Positions 45,117 to 57,869 of a DNA stretch of 64,000 nt are shown here, piece by piece. The stretch comes from Petaurus breviceps papuanus. Its lineage: Eukaryota > Chordata > Mammalia > Diprotodontia > Petauridae. Both the position numbers and the translations under genes were made by a program. The notes beneath the pieces were generated by a model. That model was not told where the DNA came from and searched no databases. It was given only the letters and a program-made list of their open reading frames with translations. Where the stretch lies: the NCBI GenBank assembly GCA_028583685.1, contig JAMXIF010001164.1, positions 6,614,358-6,678,357 on the forward strand. The letters are read 5' to 3'. Positions within the stretch are counted from its first letter, which is position 1; each line of letters begins with the position of its first letter.

Positions 45117-46130
45117 CATAAGCCATGCCACCAAACTTGTGACAAGAATGCAAGCAGAACTGAAATTGTATTTGTTTTTTATTTCTTTTTAAAAAATCAA
45201 TCATCAATAAGCCTTTATTAAGAGTCTACTCTGTTCCAGGTACTCTGCCAAACACTGGGGATACAAAAAGAGGTAAAAGATTCTCGACAGATAAATTCAA
45301 AGCAAACTATATACAGGATAAATATAGAAAAATTAACAGAGGGAAGCCACTGGAATTAGAAGCAATGCCTGTCATACTGTGACACCCTGAAGACCATTAC
45401 TTTGCATGTAGGTACAATGCAATTCAGGGCTAGGCAGGACTGCTGCACACACCAAGCCAAATATGACAACTATGGAGAAGTCTTCATCTTCACAGAATCT
45501 TACCTTACCTAATTGGAAACCCAGTTTATCTAGACAAGCTCTTAACCCTTTGGAGCTCTTTCTTTGCTCAGCTGCAGTATGATGCTTCTTATGTTAAAGG
45601 ATCAAAAAAGAGCCCCCTCTCTGTGAATAGAAGGCAGACAGAGGGGAATGGAGAAGTGGGTAATTTTCTGGTATGTGAAAACAACGCAGAGCTTGCTGAG
45701 TCAGGCCACACATGCCTTGCTGACAGTGGCCAACCACCTAATCAGCCACATCTGGTGTTCTGCCTTTCATTGATGTTGGGTGAAACAAACCCAACCAGGA
45801 CAAACCAAGTTGCATAAAAACCACATACCTTCAAGTCATATAAAAGTTACTAAAATGCTAGATATCCCTGTCTCTAATCTCTAGTGCCCATGAGGCTTTC
45901 CTTCTTTCTCCTCCTCCCACATGATGCCCCCAAATAAGACTCAAATTAAAAAAAAATTATAATCAGACTACTTCCATGTTTCCTTGTACTTAGTCTCTCA
46001 ACCAACAACTCTGCTTTTAATGTAGCCTGTCGTCATTAAGGATACTATTAGCAATCCCCGTGAAAAGAAAATCAATTCATCACTGTCTCAAAATGTTTTT
46101 CTTTGGAAAGAGCACCCATTAAGTTATCAT
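45117..46130. other. Intronic, no gene recognised
   Basis: A MIR-type head lies at about 45190-45290 ('taagcctttattaagagtct'). Otherwise I see nothing specific. Confidence 0.4.
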
Positions 46131-46179
46131 GAAATGTTCATGGATATGTCAAAAGAAAGATGATAAATGAAGACTTTAC

Positions 46180-46359
46180 CGTGGAATCACTGATAGCAAG
46201 AGCAGAGATGCTTGCCCGGTGGGTGGGGAGCTGTGTTACATACATCAGGTGGTCCAAGTCCCATAAGATGCAAGTTTGGTCACAGGAGCCACTCACAAGG
46301 AGGCTGTAGGTCATTGAAGCTGCCAAGCAGGTGACGGACTTTGTGTGTCCATACAGTGC
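46180..46359 (-). CDS. WDFY4: WDFY4 coding exon (WD40 repeat)
   Basis: The acceptor is 'ttgggtttgtctcccccag' and the donor ACG|gtaaag. Its 60 codons read ALYGHTKSVTCLAASMTYSL, LVSGSCDQTCILWDLDHLMY and VTQLPTHRASISALAISDST. The order GH, LVSGS, CILWDL is a textbook WD40 blade with its GH and WD signatures. Human WDFY4 has ALYGHTQAVTCLAAS and CTCILWDLDHLTHVTRLPAH. Phase 0 at both ends. Confidence 0.97.
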
Positions 46360-47247
46360 CTGGGGGAGACAAACCCAAGAAGTCTCAAGAAGAGTTTATC
46401 TACCATGACCCTCAATATGGTTGCCCTGAGAGGTAGGGAAGAACATTTTCTACTTCTCAGGACCATTACACCCATTCAATCTACTTGATGTAACAAAGAA
46501 AAAGAAAATCTCATTTCGTCTTGGCCCAAAAGGGCAAAAAAAGGAATAGAATTACCAGGAATAGATTTGAATGAAGGAAGAGAAACTGGAGGAAAGGCTT
46601 TTTAGGAAAGGCTTTAATTAATTCTTATTAATTGTCTACACTGTATGCTAGACTCTGGGGAATATAAAGCCAAAAAAGACTAATCCCCACCTTCAAAGAG
46701 CTTATATTATACTGGAAAAGCCATTTTAGCTGGGAAGATAAACCTAGAGAGGAACCTTTAAAGAAGGGGATTTCTGATGGAGGTTAATTTGTTTTAAAAA
46801 TTTGTAACAGTTTGGTGCCTTTCTGGTACATTTACTGGTCTGCTGTGAAGACAGGAAAAACCATTCTGTCTTCCCCTACACTTTGGGTAGAAAGTAAGGA
46901 ATATTGCCCAGGATTTCTTAACTTAACCTCTCATTGGCTCATTCCTCAGAAAACTGGACTGGATAAGAACCAGGGGCTTATGTGAATGGATGGAGTCGGG
47001 GCAGCAAGGGGGTGGGGGTGGAGACATTATATGAGTTTTAGCCTCCATCTGTTTCTAGGAGTATATACAGCAAGGGAGAACAGTTGTTCTTCTGTAGGGC
47101 AGCTCTGTGCAAAACATTAACAGGACCATCATGCTCATTTAACAGATGAGAAACATGAAATCCAGAGGGAATAAGTAGTATATTCCAATATTGCCAGGGT
47201 GGTTGAATATATGTGTTATCCAAAAGATCCTTAATACAAATCCTCTT

Positions 47248-47249
<2 letters not shown>

Positions 47250-47291
<42 letters not shown>
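47250..47291. repeat. (AC)n microsatellite
   Basis: Twenty-one AC units. Confidence 0.97.
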
Positions 47292-47293
<2 letters not shown>

Positions 47294-47814
47294 AGAACAC
47301 TGTGAATTTCTTATCAATCTATGGTCTGATTTCCATCAGCCCTGTTCCTGGATTGTCATCAATCCTACTGTTGGATTTCTTTTAAGTTCTTAGTATGTAA
47401 GTCGTTCTTTTTGCCACAGTTGAATTTTTGGTGGTTGCTCTCTCTCTTGGGAGCAGAACTGGACCACTTAAGCTAGTTATATTTGCACGAAATCATAAGA
47501 GTATCTCTAGTGTCTGCCTAGCTGAACTTTAGCCAAGTATCCAATGTCATGCTGGTGTCTTCCCTGGGTGGATCATGTGGTTTTGGATGGGCAGTGACAT
47601 ACAGGATATTGCTGTTTACCTGGGTTGTTATGACAGTAGCATTTAAACACTAACATCATCACCAGGGCTGCCCCACTTGCCCTGACCTGAATCTGACCTT
47701 TACCTTTCAGACTTTGTGACTTCACCAAAGCATACTCTCTGGAATCAAATAAAGCAACAGATGTTTAGTTCAATTTGGAGAAACCTACCTTGACCTTCAC
47801 TCTTAATCACTTAC

Positions 47815-47990
47815 TATATCAAGGATTCTTGAGGTCTGTGAACTTGAGTTTTTTTTTTAATTGGCAAAAATATTTCAATATTTTGTTTCCTTCATAATTC
47901 TGTGTATTTTATTTTATGCATTTAAGAATAATATTGTTTTTTTCTTTTTTTAAGAATAATATTCTTATAAAGGGGCCAAATGAGTCCTAA
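47815..47990 (+). repeat. Dispersed marsupial repeat (R2 family)
   Basis: Text 'ttcttgaggtctgtgaactt', 'tgtgtattttattttatgca', 'ataaaggggccaaatgagtc'. Confidence 0.7.
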
Positions 47991-48139
47991 GAATGCTACA
48001 TTTGAAATATAACTACATTTGGACTCAAGCCATGGGTTCAAATTCTAGCATTTCTACTTACTACCTGCATCATCTATAAAATGAGGGGCATAGGCTAGAT
48101 AATCTCATTGAGATGGTCTCTTCCAGCTTTATGTCCTAT

Positions 48140-49690
48140 GATACTATGGGGAAAAAATACAGTTTAACATAATTTTCCAGTGTTTTCCTTTAGAACATAC
48201 TCTTAATGGTTATAGTAATTAGGAGATATGCCATTAATTAAAAGTTGTTCTGGGGATTCTGAACTGACCTAAACAGAGTACTGGCAACTAACTGGGAACA
48301 GCTGGTAGATCCAGCAAAGGGAGGCACAAATAAGCTTAGAAAAACGAAACTGTCCATCTGTAATTAGGGGAAAAAAACCAGCGACCCCATATAACAAAAT
48401 CTTTGGTGTGTTCTTTCCAAGAAGAACCGTCTGGTCCTTAAATTCACACCAAGACAAAGATGGCAACTTTAATTCCATGGGTTGGCTGGGGGCAAAAGGA
48501 GCAGGGGATATTCAGTTCAATGTTATCCAAGTAAAGAAAAATTGGACCCTAGCAACTGAAACACATGACTCGTAGAAGGTGAATCCAATCTATACTGTAA
48601 GGAAGTTTTGCAGTGACTTGTGAGCAGGTACTCTTCAGAGGGGAAGGGATAAGTGTCTCTTTGTATGAACTCATAGGACACTAAAAAAAGCCTAATGGAG
48701 AGAAACTTATAAGGCATTCTCTCCTTCTCCTTGGCTTGCCAAGAGACTCAGACAGAGAAACAGTGCTTTAAATGGCGACATAAGTGATTTTCCCTCTCTA
48801 AACAATAAATAATGCTCACTTCTGTCAGTATTCCTTATGCATTGCCATTCAGCTCCCAAAGATGACCTCAGCCATCCCTGAGAATGGCTAGTGGTCACTA
48901 AGAGAAATAGGACTATAAACGTTTTTATGTTTAAGTAATAAAATGTCTTTTATTTTGATCAGAAAATAGTGCTAGTTGGCATACTTCCATACCATTTTCT
49001 TCTCTTTCTAAGCAAAGGAGAGAATAATTAATAACATTTGAATGCAATTGATACTGGTAATTTTAAGTGGCCTCTGCAAATACTAAGCAAAATGGTGAAC
49101 ACAACAAGAGAATCATTCTACCTTTCCACTAAAGTACATAACTTAGAGGGTCACTCTGATATGAAAGGCAGAACAGGCTTGATCCTTGAAGACAGCCATA
49201 AAAGGTTATCTCATCTCATCTTGTATACAATATCTCAAATTTATCTTAGTGAAATAAAGTGTTTCTGGAAGGCAATGAACATGGCCACTTCTCTCAGACA
49301 GAAAAAAAAAATAACAATATCAAAAACAATGACCCATCAATATGAGTCGATTGAAAGGAACAAGGAAGTCTTTGGGGAATATTCTTATTAACTTTCAAGT
49401 TGGGGGGCATTAAGAGTACAATTTTCTAATTTTCTAACGTAACTTTCCAGAGCTTTCTTTTAGTGTTTGGGCAATGACAACCTTGCAGTTCATTTTGGAG
49501 TCTATCACATGTCAATCATTTTTACTTTTCATGGACCTACCACAACATAAGATGAGTGTCTAGAAGAGAGGAATGTGGTCTAACAAAGCACTAAGTCAAG
49601 CTTCCTTTATAGAAACCAAATCTGAAATAAGATTTCACATTTCGTGGTTTAGAGAAATTGGTTCAATGGATTTCCCTATGATTTAATTTT
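48140..49690. other. Intronic, no gene recognised
   Basis: A 117-codon plus-strand frame at 49038-49391 has no recognisable domain, no splice context and an A-run inside it. I regard it as chance. Confidence 0.4.
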
Positions 49691-49692
49691 TC

Positions 49693-49695
49693 ATA

Positions 49696-49742
<47 letters not shown>
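49693..49742. repeat. (TA)n microsatellite
   Basis: About 50 bp of nearly pure TA with one G interruption. Confidence 0.96.
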
Positions 49743-49745
<3 letters not shown>

Positions 49746-50110
49746 ACAAAGAACTAGGGATGTTTCACTTAGAGAAGAGAAAGTATACATGGCCATACTA
49801 GCTGTCTTCAAACATCTGTAGGGCTGTTACTTGGAAAAGGCAATAAATTTATCTTGGATGGGGAGAAGCAGAAGAAAAGTGCTAGGGCCAAAGAATGGAA
49901 ATTACAGGAGGCAGAATAAAACCCGATATAAAGTGGCTTCCCAGTGTTATCTCAAAATGGATTGGGCCACACAAGGAGGTGAGTTTGTCTTCTTTCGAGG
50001 CACTCAAACAGAGGTTAGACACCTATAGATTGTTGTAGGCGATATTCTTGCATTAGCCAAAGAACTTCCATTAGATAATCTTCAAGGTCTCTCCCAACTC
50101 TAAAACTATA
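49743..50110 (+). repeat. CR1/L3 LINE 3' end
   Basis: Text 'catactagctgtcttcaaac', 'ggcactcaaacagaggttag' and 'cttcaaggtctctcccaact' runs to the CR1/L3 3' terminus. Confidence 0.85.
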
Positions 50111-50705
50111 CATAGCTCTATTCTCTGTAACCTATGAGAAAATAAAGACATTGAAATACCATATGCTCTCACTGATGTGCCTGAGGATTGGAAAAAATAA
50201 TTTCTCAACAAGAAAGCCTCTCTGACCCAAGAATGAACTCCTGGCTGTCTGAGAAACATTCCTCATTAACTGTCACTGATATATGCACTTTTTATATGTA
50301 GTTGTTAAAAAAAATCCCCATGCTTTTCCCCATTTATTCTCCAGTGACCTACCATAAATATAAAGAGATGCGGTCTCCTATAAAGCCGCAAACATGTTTT
50401 TACGGCCTTTCCTTCAGGTTAGCATAGGAGTTAACATTCGTGATTTGACCAAAAGAAGTGACCACTGTTAGGCTTCAGTTTCCTCAGACATGAAAAATGA
50501 GACTCCAAAAATTCAGTCACTTTAACCTAAGGCTGGGATAAGTTGATCTCATTTTTCTCACGTGATATTTCTCAGTCTATATGAGGGGCAAAGGGGTTGA
50601 TACCAGGCAAGGAGTCAAAGAATTTGTCCGTGTCCCTAAAGCCCCTGGGTTGCTGCTTTCCTCCCATTACAGCATGACAGTCTGGGGTGCCACCAGAGCA
50701 GGTAC

Positions 50706-50864
50706 CTGTTTCAAGTGCAGTCCTTTCGCTTTGTCTTTGAACATGGAAAGCTCCCAGATGCAAACCACAGCACTCTCTCCTGAGGTTACAGCCAGGGTAG
50801 GGGAGGGGCACACGGCACAGAGGCACTTTCCCCAATCTGCTGTGCTTTCAAATGTTGTCAGGTT
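50706..50864 (-). CDS. WDFY4: WDFY4 coding exon (WD40 repeat)
   Basis: The acceptor is 'tttgttcataccag' and the donor CAG|gtacct. Its 53 codons read NLTTFESTADWGKCLCAVCP, SPTLAVTSGESAVVCIWELS and MFKDKAKGLHLKQ. The VTSG and VVCIWEL pieces form a WD40 blade. Human WDFY4 reads TFENLAAWGRCLCAVCPSPT here. Phase 0 at both ends, and it joins in frame to the exon starting ALYGHT. Confidence 0.97.
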
Positions 50865-51009
50865 CTGGTATGAACAAACACATTTTGAGTCCATAAACCG
50901 ATCTTGAATACTTACTATGTGCAGCACAATGAGGTCCTGAGGGATGAAGGACCTAACGCAAAGTGGTCAAGGACAGTTCCTGATCTATTGGGATAGAGAC
51001 CACTAAGTG

Positions 51010-51270
51010 TAGCAGAAAAAAACTACTGTAACTGGAAACAGGAGATCCTGAGTTCAAATCCTGCCTCTAACACTTTTGGAATCATAGGCAATCATTTCTC
51101 TGAGATTCAGCTTCTTCGTCTGTAGAATGGGGATAATAATAATAATTGTAAGAGCTATTTCACAAAGCCATTATGAGGATAATACGAGATAATGGTCATG
51201 AAATTTTTCAGACCTTACAGTGCTAATGCATATCAACATATTACTATCATCATCATCATCATCATCGTCT
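51010..51270 (+). repeat. Marsupial SINE, long form, with (ATC)n tail
   Basis: Text 'gagttcaaatcctgcctcta', 'gtctgtagaatggggataat', then ATC units at 51246-51266. Confidence 0.85.
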
Positions 51271-51507
51271 TCTGCCTCCCCTTCTTCCTCATCCTCGTAG
51301 GGCTTACAATATAGATGTAAAAGAAAAGATTGTGCACACATAAACTACATAGGCATATATGTGTATTATATCACATACATGAAACAGCAAATATTAGGAT
51401 AGATGGCTCACTTTTTGTCTCCCTTTTCTTTTCCTATTGTCTTAGAATCTCTCTTTTTCTATCCCATTTGTTTGTGCTTTACATCTTCCAGCGGCCCTAT
51501 CCAATTA

Positions 51508-51775
51508 ATTAATAACAACAATATTTATGTAATACTTACTATGTACCAGGCATTGTACACAGTGCTTTACAAATATTATCTCATTTGTTTCTCACAACAA
51601 TCCTGGGAGGCAGATGCTATTATTATCTCCATTTTATAGATGAGGACACTGAGACAAGCAAAGGTGAAGTCACCTCCCCAGGGTCACACAGCTAATAAGA
51701 GTCTGAGGCTGGATTTGAACTCAGGTCTTCCTGACTCCAGGCTCAATGCTCTCTCCATTGTGCCACCTAGCTGCT
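51508..51775 (-). repeat. MIR-type SINE, near full length
   Basis: Text 'tactatgtaccaggcattgt', 'atctccattttatagatgag', 'gggtcacacagctaataaga', 'ttgtgccacctagctgct'. Confidence 0.88.
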
Positions 51776-51869
51776 GAACTAACACACAGATTGAGATATT
51801 TTCAAATGTTACTGCTAATCTTCAGATCTAAATCTCAAGGTCCTAGTTTAGCATTAGCCAGAACAGAGT

Positions 51870-52080
51870 ATAGAGAATTGGACTGGAGTCTGAATCCTAC
51901 CTCAGACACTTACAAGCTATGTGACCCTGGGCAAGTCACTCAATGCCTGATGCCCGAGTTTCTTCATCTGTAAAATGGGGCCAGCAATGGCACCTATCTC
52001 CCAGGTTAGTTGTGGGGATAAAATGAGATAATATTTGTAAAGTGCTTTGAAAACCTTAAAGCTTTATATTAATGCTGGCT
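51870..52080 (+). repeat. Marsupial SINE, long form
   Basis: Text 'gaatcctacctcagacactt', 'gaccctgggcaagtcactca', 'aaagtgctttgaaaacctta'. Confidence 0.88.
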
Positions 52081-52099
52081 ATAAGGTGGACTGGTCCAG

Positions 52100-52830
52100 G
52101 ATGAATGTCCAGGCTCAAAAAGTCGACATTAGAGGTTAGATGGCAGCTTGGAAAGGACTCCAGTGGAGCTCCCCAGGGATTTGTGCTTAGACCTCTGCAG
52201 TTTAATATATTTATCCATGATTTGGGTAAATGCATTGATGGGATTCTCATTAGATTTATAGTTCACATAAAGGTGGCAGGATAGAAAACAAGGTGAATGA
52301 CAGACAGGATCGAAAAAGATCTTGACAAGCTAGAACAATAGACCAAATCAAATAAGGTGGAATTTAATGAGAATAAATGTAAAGTCTTATATTTAAGAAT
52401 CAAGTATAAAATACTACATTGGGAAGTCATGTCCAGGCAGATATCCATTTGAAAACAACCTAAGCCTTTTAGTGGATCACAGGTTTGAGAAACATTGACA
52501 TGGAAACCAGGGGAGCGAAAGTAATCTCAGGCTACACTCAGAGGCCTAGTGTCCAGAAATGTGGACATCATAGTTCTACAGGACTAACCAACCTCCTTGG
52601 TCATCAGAATTCCAGACATTGTGGTTAGTTCTGGTCACCACATTTTAGGAAAGGCATTGATTAACTGGAAAGTGGCAAGAAGGGGGCCACCAGGATGGTG
52701 AAGATCCTTGATGTCCTGTCCTGTGTGGACTGGTTGGGGAAATTCAGCCTTGAGAAAAGAAGATGTTGAGGGAGAATACTAGCTGTCTTTAAGTATTTGA
52801 AGGGCAGACACATAGAAGAGATATTAAAAA
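52100..52830 (+). repeat. CR1/L3 LINE fragment including RT end
   Basis: Text 'aaggactccagtggagctcc', 'gatttgggtaaatgcattga', 'aaaaagatcttgacaagcta' and 'agctgtctttaagtatttga' covers the end of the decayed reverse-transcriptase region and the 3' region. Confidence 0.9.
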
Positions 52831-52844
52831 ATAAAGAGATTTAA

Positions 52845-52980
52845 GTATTTTACAGATAAGGAAACTGAGGCCTAGAAAGTTTAAATAACTTGCCCAATGT
52901 CATACGAGTAGTAAGCTTCAGAGGCAGGATTCAAACCCAGGTCCTCTGACTCCCCAGTTGCTGTGCCTTTCACTCTAACA
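52845..52980 (-). repeat. MIR-type SINE
   Basis: Text 'ttttacagataaggaaactg' and 'ggcaggattcaaacccaggt'. Confidence 0.8.
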
Positions 52981-53294
52981 TATTTGTTTCAGGCATTGCC
53001 ACAGAAGTCAGTGTTAATATAATAACCATAAACCCAGTGTTACTATAATCTCTACTTCTGATATTTATTAGGAATATCAGTTAAGACATTTTAGTGATGT
53101 GTGCTGCGCAATCACTTCAGGTACCCATCAATGAATCCTCAAAGGATAAAAAGAGTGAGTCAAAGATATTGTAACTCAAGAAAATGGCACAGATCAGAAA
53201 AATGACCCACCTGATATCTGTACTTAACGATCATCTATATTCTTTTAGCTTCTAGACACCAGCCAAGACTATTTTGGTTTGATTTGGCCAGATA

Positions 53295-53535
53295 CTACTG
53301 CCATGATGATTATTATTACTAAGAGTTAACATTTATATAATACATATACAACATCTGCAAAATGTTTTACAGATATGACTTTGATCCTCAAAACATCTGT
53401 ATGAAGTGAGGGCAATTATTATATCCATTTTACAGAAAAGGAAACTGAGGCTGGTAGGGATCTGAGGCAAGATTCAAACTCAGGTCTTCTTGATTCCCAA
53501 CCTAGCACTTCAACCTCTATGCTATCTATGACTGA
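53295..53535 (-). repeat. MIR-type SINE
   Basis: Text 'gagttaacatttatataata', 'tccattttacagaaaaggaa' and 'caagattcaaactcaggtct'. Confidence 0.8.
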
Positions 53536-54264
53536 GAGGTTACTCTCCTCTTAATATGGCTGTTGCTAGAATTACAGTATAAAGAAGGAATGAATTTCCT
53601 AGGAGCTTGGGATCAGACCCTAAAGTGTAACTATCAGTTAAGTTTATTTACTTATCTGTGACACAGTTTTGACAGTCTCCACCATTCCTTGGGGATTAGA
53701 TAGTAATTTTTAAGTCTTCTTTGTGCATAAATAAAACGTATTATAGTTATGATAATATGAAGTCTGGAAGATAAAGATTTAAGTCTTCACAGCTGTAGAA
53801 AATATACAAACCAGCATCCCAGTGTGCTCCTCCCAGCAGAGGGACCCTGAACCTGATATTGGTGCCTGACTGGAGAGCCCAGGCCTATATGGCATGTATC
53901 ATGGCGCCCAACTCTTGGGCATACATGTCTCACAAGATGTCACAGAGACCTTAACTGAGACCATGGTGCTCATTATAGGAAAAGCTGCAAATACATGTGT
54001 TCTGACCTGAATTTATGAACTTTGCTAAGATGAAATTTCTTACAGCAGCCAAAAGTTATATCATTCCTAGGACTATCCCTGGAGAGCTTGGTTCTTTATA
54101 AACTAGTCTCTGTGGGTAATTGATATTGCTCATAGCAATGGAAAACTTACATCCTCTCCTTGCCCTCCCTCCCCTATTCCATCCTTTGCATTCACCGACC
54201 ATTAACTATTTATTTAGCATGCCTTTTTTGTAGCCAAGACTGTAGAGGGGAAAGACCAGAAGTT

Positions 54265-55170
54265 CATAGATCTGGAGTTGAGAGGAACCTGAGAATTCTT
54301 CTAATCTAACTACCTCATTTTACAGATGTGAAAATTGAGACCCAGGGAAATAACTTGCTCAGGGGTCACATAGCTGGTAGCATCTGAAATATTTGAACCC
54401 ACACTCTCTAGGCCTCTTTCCATTGAACCACCTTGGAGGCGAAGTCTGAGTTTGCACCTCCCATACATACCCTTCTTTCAGAGACAGCCTGATTGGGAGA
54501 GGAGGAGGAGGAGGGGGTGGTGGTGAGGAAAGAAATATTTATTAAGCACCTACTATGTTCCAGACACTGTGCTAAGTACTTTCACATTTTATTTTATTTT
54601 ATCCTCACAGTAATCCCAGGAGGCTGGTGGTATCATTATCCCCATTTCAGGAGGGTACCCAGGGCAGCCACCTCATTATTTTCCACCCAGATGCTCTCTT
54701 GGATTTCATCATCTCCAGAAAATCATAATTCTGTATAATGACTCACACCTTCTCAGTAGCCCCCACCCCTGGGCCCCTCCTTCCCTCGGACTGGCTCCTT
54801 CCAGGTCTTCCACTATTTGAGGAGGCATTCACTTTATCATTTCCCACTCCAGCTGCAGGATTCACCCCAACACACGTCATCAACTTCTTTTAATGTGCCA
54901 CCCCCATTAAATTATGAACTCCTTCAGGAGAGGGGCTGTCTTTTCCCTTTCTCTGTACCCCCAATGCTTAGACCAGTACTTGGAACATAGTAGGAACTTA
55001 ATAAATATTTATTTATTTGAAACGACTATTGACAGACTATTCCAATTTTATAATGAAGAAGAATGAGACAGACAGAGGTTAAGTGACTTGCCCAGGATCA
55101 CACAGCTAGCAAGGGTCTAAGACTGTATTTGAACCCCAGTCTTCCTGGTGTTACCAGATGTTTCATGTGA
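54265..55170. repeat. Cluster of MIR-type SINEs and an L2 3' end
   Basis: MIR-type cores (minus) at about 54265-54440, 54530-54640 and 55020-55150, with an L2 3' region (plus) at about 54770-55010 ('aattatgaactccttcagga', 'ttaataaatatttatttatt'). Confidence 0.75.
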
Positions 55171-55174
55171 TGGA

Positions 55175-55640
55175 AAGAGTACTGGTTTCAAAAGTCACGA
55201 TACCTGGATTTAAATCCTTAGCCCTGCTACTTGTTAGCTATGCATCTGTGGAAAAGTCACCAACTCTCTGAGGATTCTGTGTTCTTATCTCTAAAACAGA
55301 GACCATCATAAAACATCCTCACAGGTAACAGGAAAGAAAGTGCTTTGAATATCTTAAAATGTTACATAAAAGTGAGGTGTCTGAGGCACTGAATTTAGTA
55401 GATAGTGCTATGGACTTGGAGTCAGAAAGACCTGAGTTTAGATTCTCCTTCAGACGCTCAGCAGCCATGTGATCATGGGCAAGTCATTTAATTTCTTTGA
55501 GTCTTACTTTTCTCATCTGCAAAATTGGTATAATAATACCTGAAGGACCTACCTCACAGGTTGTTGTAAGGATAAAAGTAGATAATTTATATAAATCATT
55601 TTGTAAATTTTAATGTGTTTCATAAATATAATTTATCTTC
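55175..55640 (+). repeat. Two marsupial SINEs, long form, in tandem
   Basis: The first (about 55175-55375) carries 'acctggatttaaatccttag'. The second (about 55380-55640) carries 'gagtcagaaagacctgagtt' and 'gggcaagtcatttaatttct'. Confidence 0.82.
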
Positions 55641-55712
55641 ATCATCACCATCATTACCACCACCACCACAATCATCACCACCACCACCACCACCATCATC
55701 ATCACCATCATC
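55638..55712. repeat. (CAY)n simple repeat
   Basis: Mixed CAT and CAC trinucleotides of about 75 bp, at the SINE tail. Confidence 0.93.
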
Positions 55713-55831
55713 CCTTTCCGTATATGACTGAGTGATTATCCTCCTTGATATGAAATTTTCCTAGTACTTTCAACTTCCAAGGACCCAAGTCCTCCCAAGT
55801 CTGATTTCTCTGGTTTAGTTATTCATCATGT

Positions 55832-55991
55832 CTTTTTTTTTTTTAAAAGCAATTGGGGTTAAGTAACTTGCTCAAGGTTACATGGCCAGGTGTTTCTGGG
55901 TGGGTGCTAAGTGTCTGAGCCCGGATTCAATCACCAGGTCATCCCGACACTGGAGCTGGTGCTCTTACTCACTGTGCTACCTGGCTGCCCC
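55832..55991 (-). repeat. tRNA-derived SINE, single left-type monomer
   Basis: On the minus strand it carries 'cacccacccagaaacacctg' (left-monomer mark) but 'gtgtcgggatgacctgg'. It ends in an A run. The 11-bp duplication 'attcatcatgt' lies at 55821-55831 and 55995-56005, so this monomer moved alone. Confidence 0.9.
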
Positions 55992-57001
55992 GATATTCAT
56001 CATGTATTAAGAAGCTGCTGGTACTTCCTACAGTAACATTTACTTTTTTATCTTACTTCCCTAGAGCCAGTATCTTTCTGTCTTCTAAAAATGATCATTA
56101 ACTTATCTGCTTAATCCAAGCAAATGGGTCTTCCAAGGTAATTTATGTACATTTTAATTAGAGATAAATCTCCCCCCCAAATTATTTTTTTTCCCAACCC
56201 ATTGATGAATCAAATAATGAAATTATCAGACCTGGTATTTGGAAGGAAGTGCGTCAAATGTTGTGGCATATTGTTTGATATATATTTTGGGGCAGTTTGG
56301 GCTTTATGATATCTGATAAGTTGGCTATAACCTATTCTGCTTATGCATAGAACTAACCTTGACCACAAGGTCTTTGGGCTTCCATAGATCTTCAGAATGA
56401 TTCTGAGTGAACACCAGGGTGTGATAAATTCAGCATGTCAGCTGAAACTACTGTGACCGCAACATTAAGTGATGCTTCAGAACAATGGCACTCATGGTGT
56501 ACAACCAGGGCCTAGACTATAGAAACCAGTTAACTAATGCAAATACACGAGGATAGATTCAGTCCCAAGATGCATTATATCTTCTGCTCATAATCTGAGA
56601 GGTCCAGTTCCCTACTAACCACCTGAGAAAAATGGATGACTAGTTATTGTTTCCAGTTTGTCTCAGTAATTACTGTCAATGGCATCCCCCATGATGGGAT
56701 TTTAAGACTGAATGAAGTTAAAACAATGATACTGAGTCCTAAGATCAAAGATCAAGTCAGCTTCCTCCAGGTTACCCTCTATTTTGTAGTGTTCTTCCTA
56801 GAAATCTTTGCCTGCTGACAATGAGGTGCTTTCTTGTATACTGAGTGACCTCACTCAAGCAGTAATGGACTGAAAAACATTATTCACTGTCTGAAAAGCT
56901 TCACACCTTTCATATTCTCCCTCTACTCCATTGTGCTTTAGGTAGTAATACATTTTAATCATCTGATGAAGCTGCCAAAACATATCTTTTAAGATTCCAT
57001 T

Positions 57002-57145
57002 GTGGGGGCGGAATAGAGCACTGGCCCTGGAGTCAGGAGGACCTGAGTTCAAATTCGACCTCAGACACTTAACACAAAAAACTAGTCGTGTGACCTTGGG
57101 CAAGTCACTTAGCCCCAATTACCCTGCCTTCCCCCCTTCAAAAAA
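57002..57145 (+). repeat. Marsupial tRNA-derived SINE, internally deleted
   Basis: It starts 'gtgggggcggaatagagc', lacking the usual 'ctaggtggcgcagtgg', then reads normally to 'ggcaagtcacttagcccca'. The target duplication 'aagattccatt' lies at 56991-57001 and 57146-57156. Confidence 0.9.
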
Positions 57146-57454
57146 AAGATTCCATTCCAGAAAATGAAACCTCTTCTTAACTGGGAATATGAATTATTGA
57201 CACTCTATGAATCAGCCTCCATATTTACAGGAAGGTACTATCTTCATGTATGCAAATAAGAATGTATTTATATCATGCAAAGTTTCATGCTAAAAGAGCA
57301 GGTTGGAAGGCCTCTTAAAACCTGGGTTTCAGGATGTTGGGGCTTTGTCATAGGTGGGCTGTCTACAGTATGAACAGCATCAACTACAAAACCTCACAAG
57401 TCTATTTCTGCCTTCAGATGGAGAGTACAGCTTCTTTTAACCATCTTTTCTTAC

Positions 57455-57639
57455 CTTGTCAGATCCATAATTTCCCAGGCAACAGGTAAAATCATCAAAT
57501 CCCCAACTGAAAGTCTTGCTCCAGAGATGTGGAATCAGCACCTTGTTTTTCTCCACAGCTAAAACACATTTCTCAGTAGGAACGATGTGTCCAATGGCTC
57601 CTTTGGGAGACTCTGATCCCAGGGGAAAAATGTACATAT
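57455..57639 (-). CDS. WDFY4: WDFY4 coding exon (first WD40 blade)
   Basis: The donor is GACAAG|gtaaga (57451-57454). The exon begins with AT, completing the Asp codon from the preceding exon, and then reads MYIFPLGSESPKGAIGHIVP, TEKCVLAVEKNKVLIPHLWS and KTFSWGFDDFTCCLGNYGSDK. Human WDFY4 is close to identical in GSESPKGAIGHIV and FSWGFDDFSCCLGSYGSDK. The acceptor 'actaactgtgaggtag' is weak. An alternative start at 57658 after 'gccag' is possible, but only 57639 fits the phase-1 end of the exon upstream. Confidence 0.92.
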
Positions 57640-57869
57640 CTACCTCACAGTTAGTAGGCTGGCATTTGTCTTGTGAAATACAACATAATCAATCAAACAT
57701 TAGGAGGAACATAAAGTTAGATCTGGAAGAGAACTGAGGTGGTGATATAATTCAACATCTTCCTTTACAAATGGGGAAACTGAGGCCTGGAATGGAAAGG
57801 TTACTTCCAGAAGGTCACATAGGTAGTAAGTTATTTTTTCATCCAGATTTTCTGACTCCAAATCTAGTT

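Noticed and set aside
57640-57658. Upstream alternative start for the 57455-57639 exon, after 'gccag'
   Set aside because: It would begin in phase 0 and not fit the phase-1 end at 59613, unless the upstream exon used a different donor at its ACA|gtaaaa; the residues VTVKD fit the family better.
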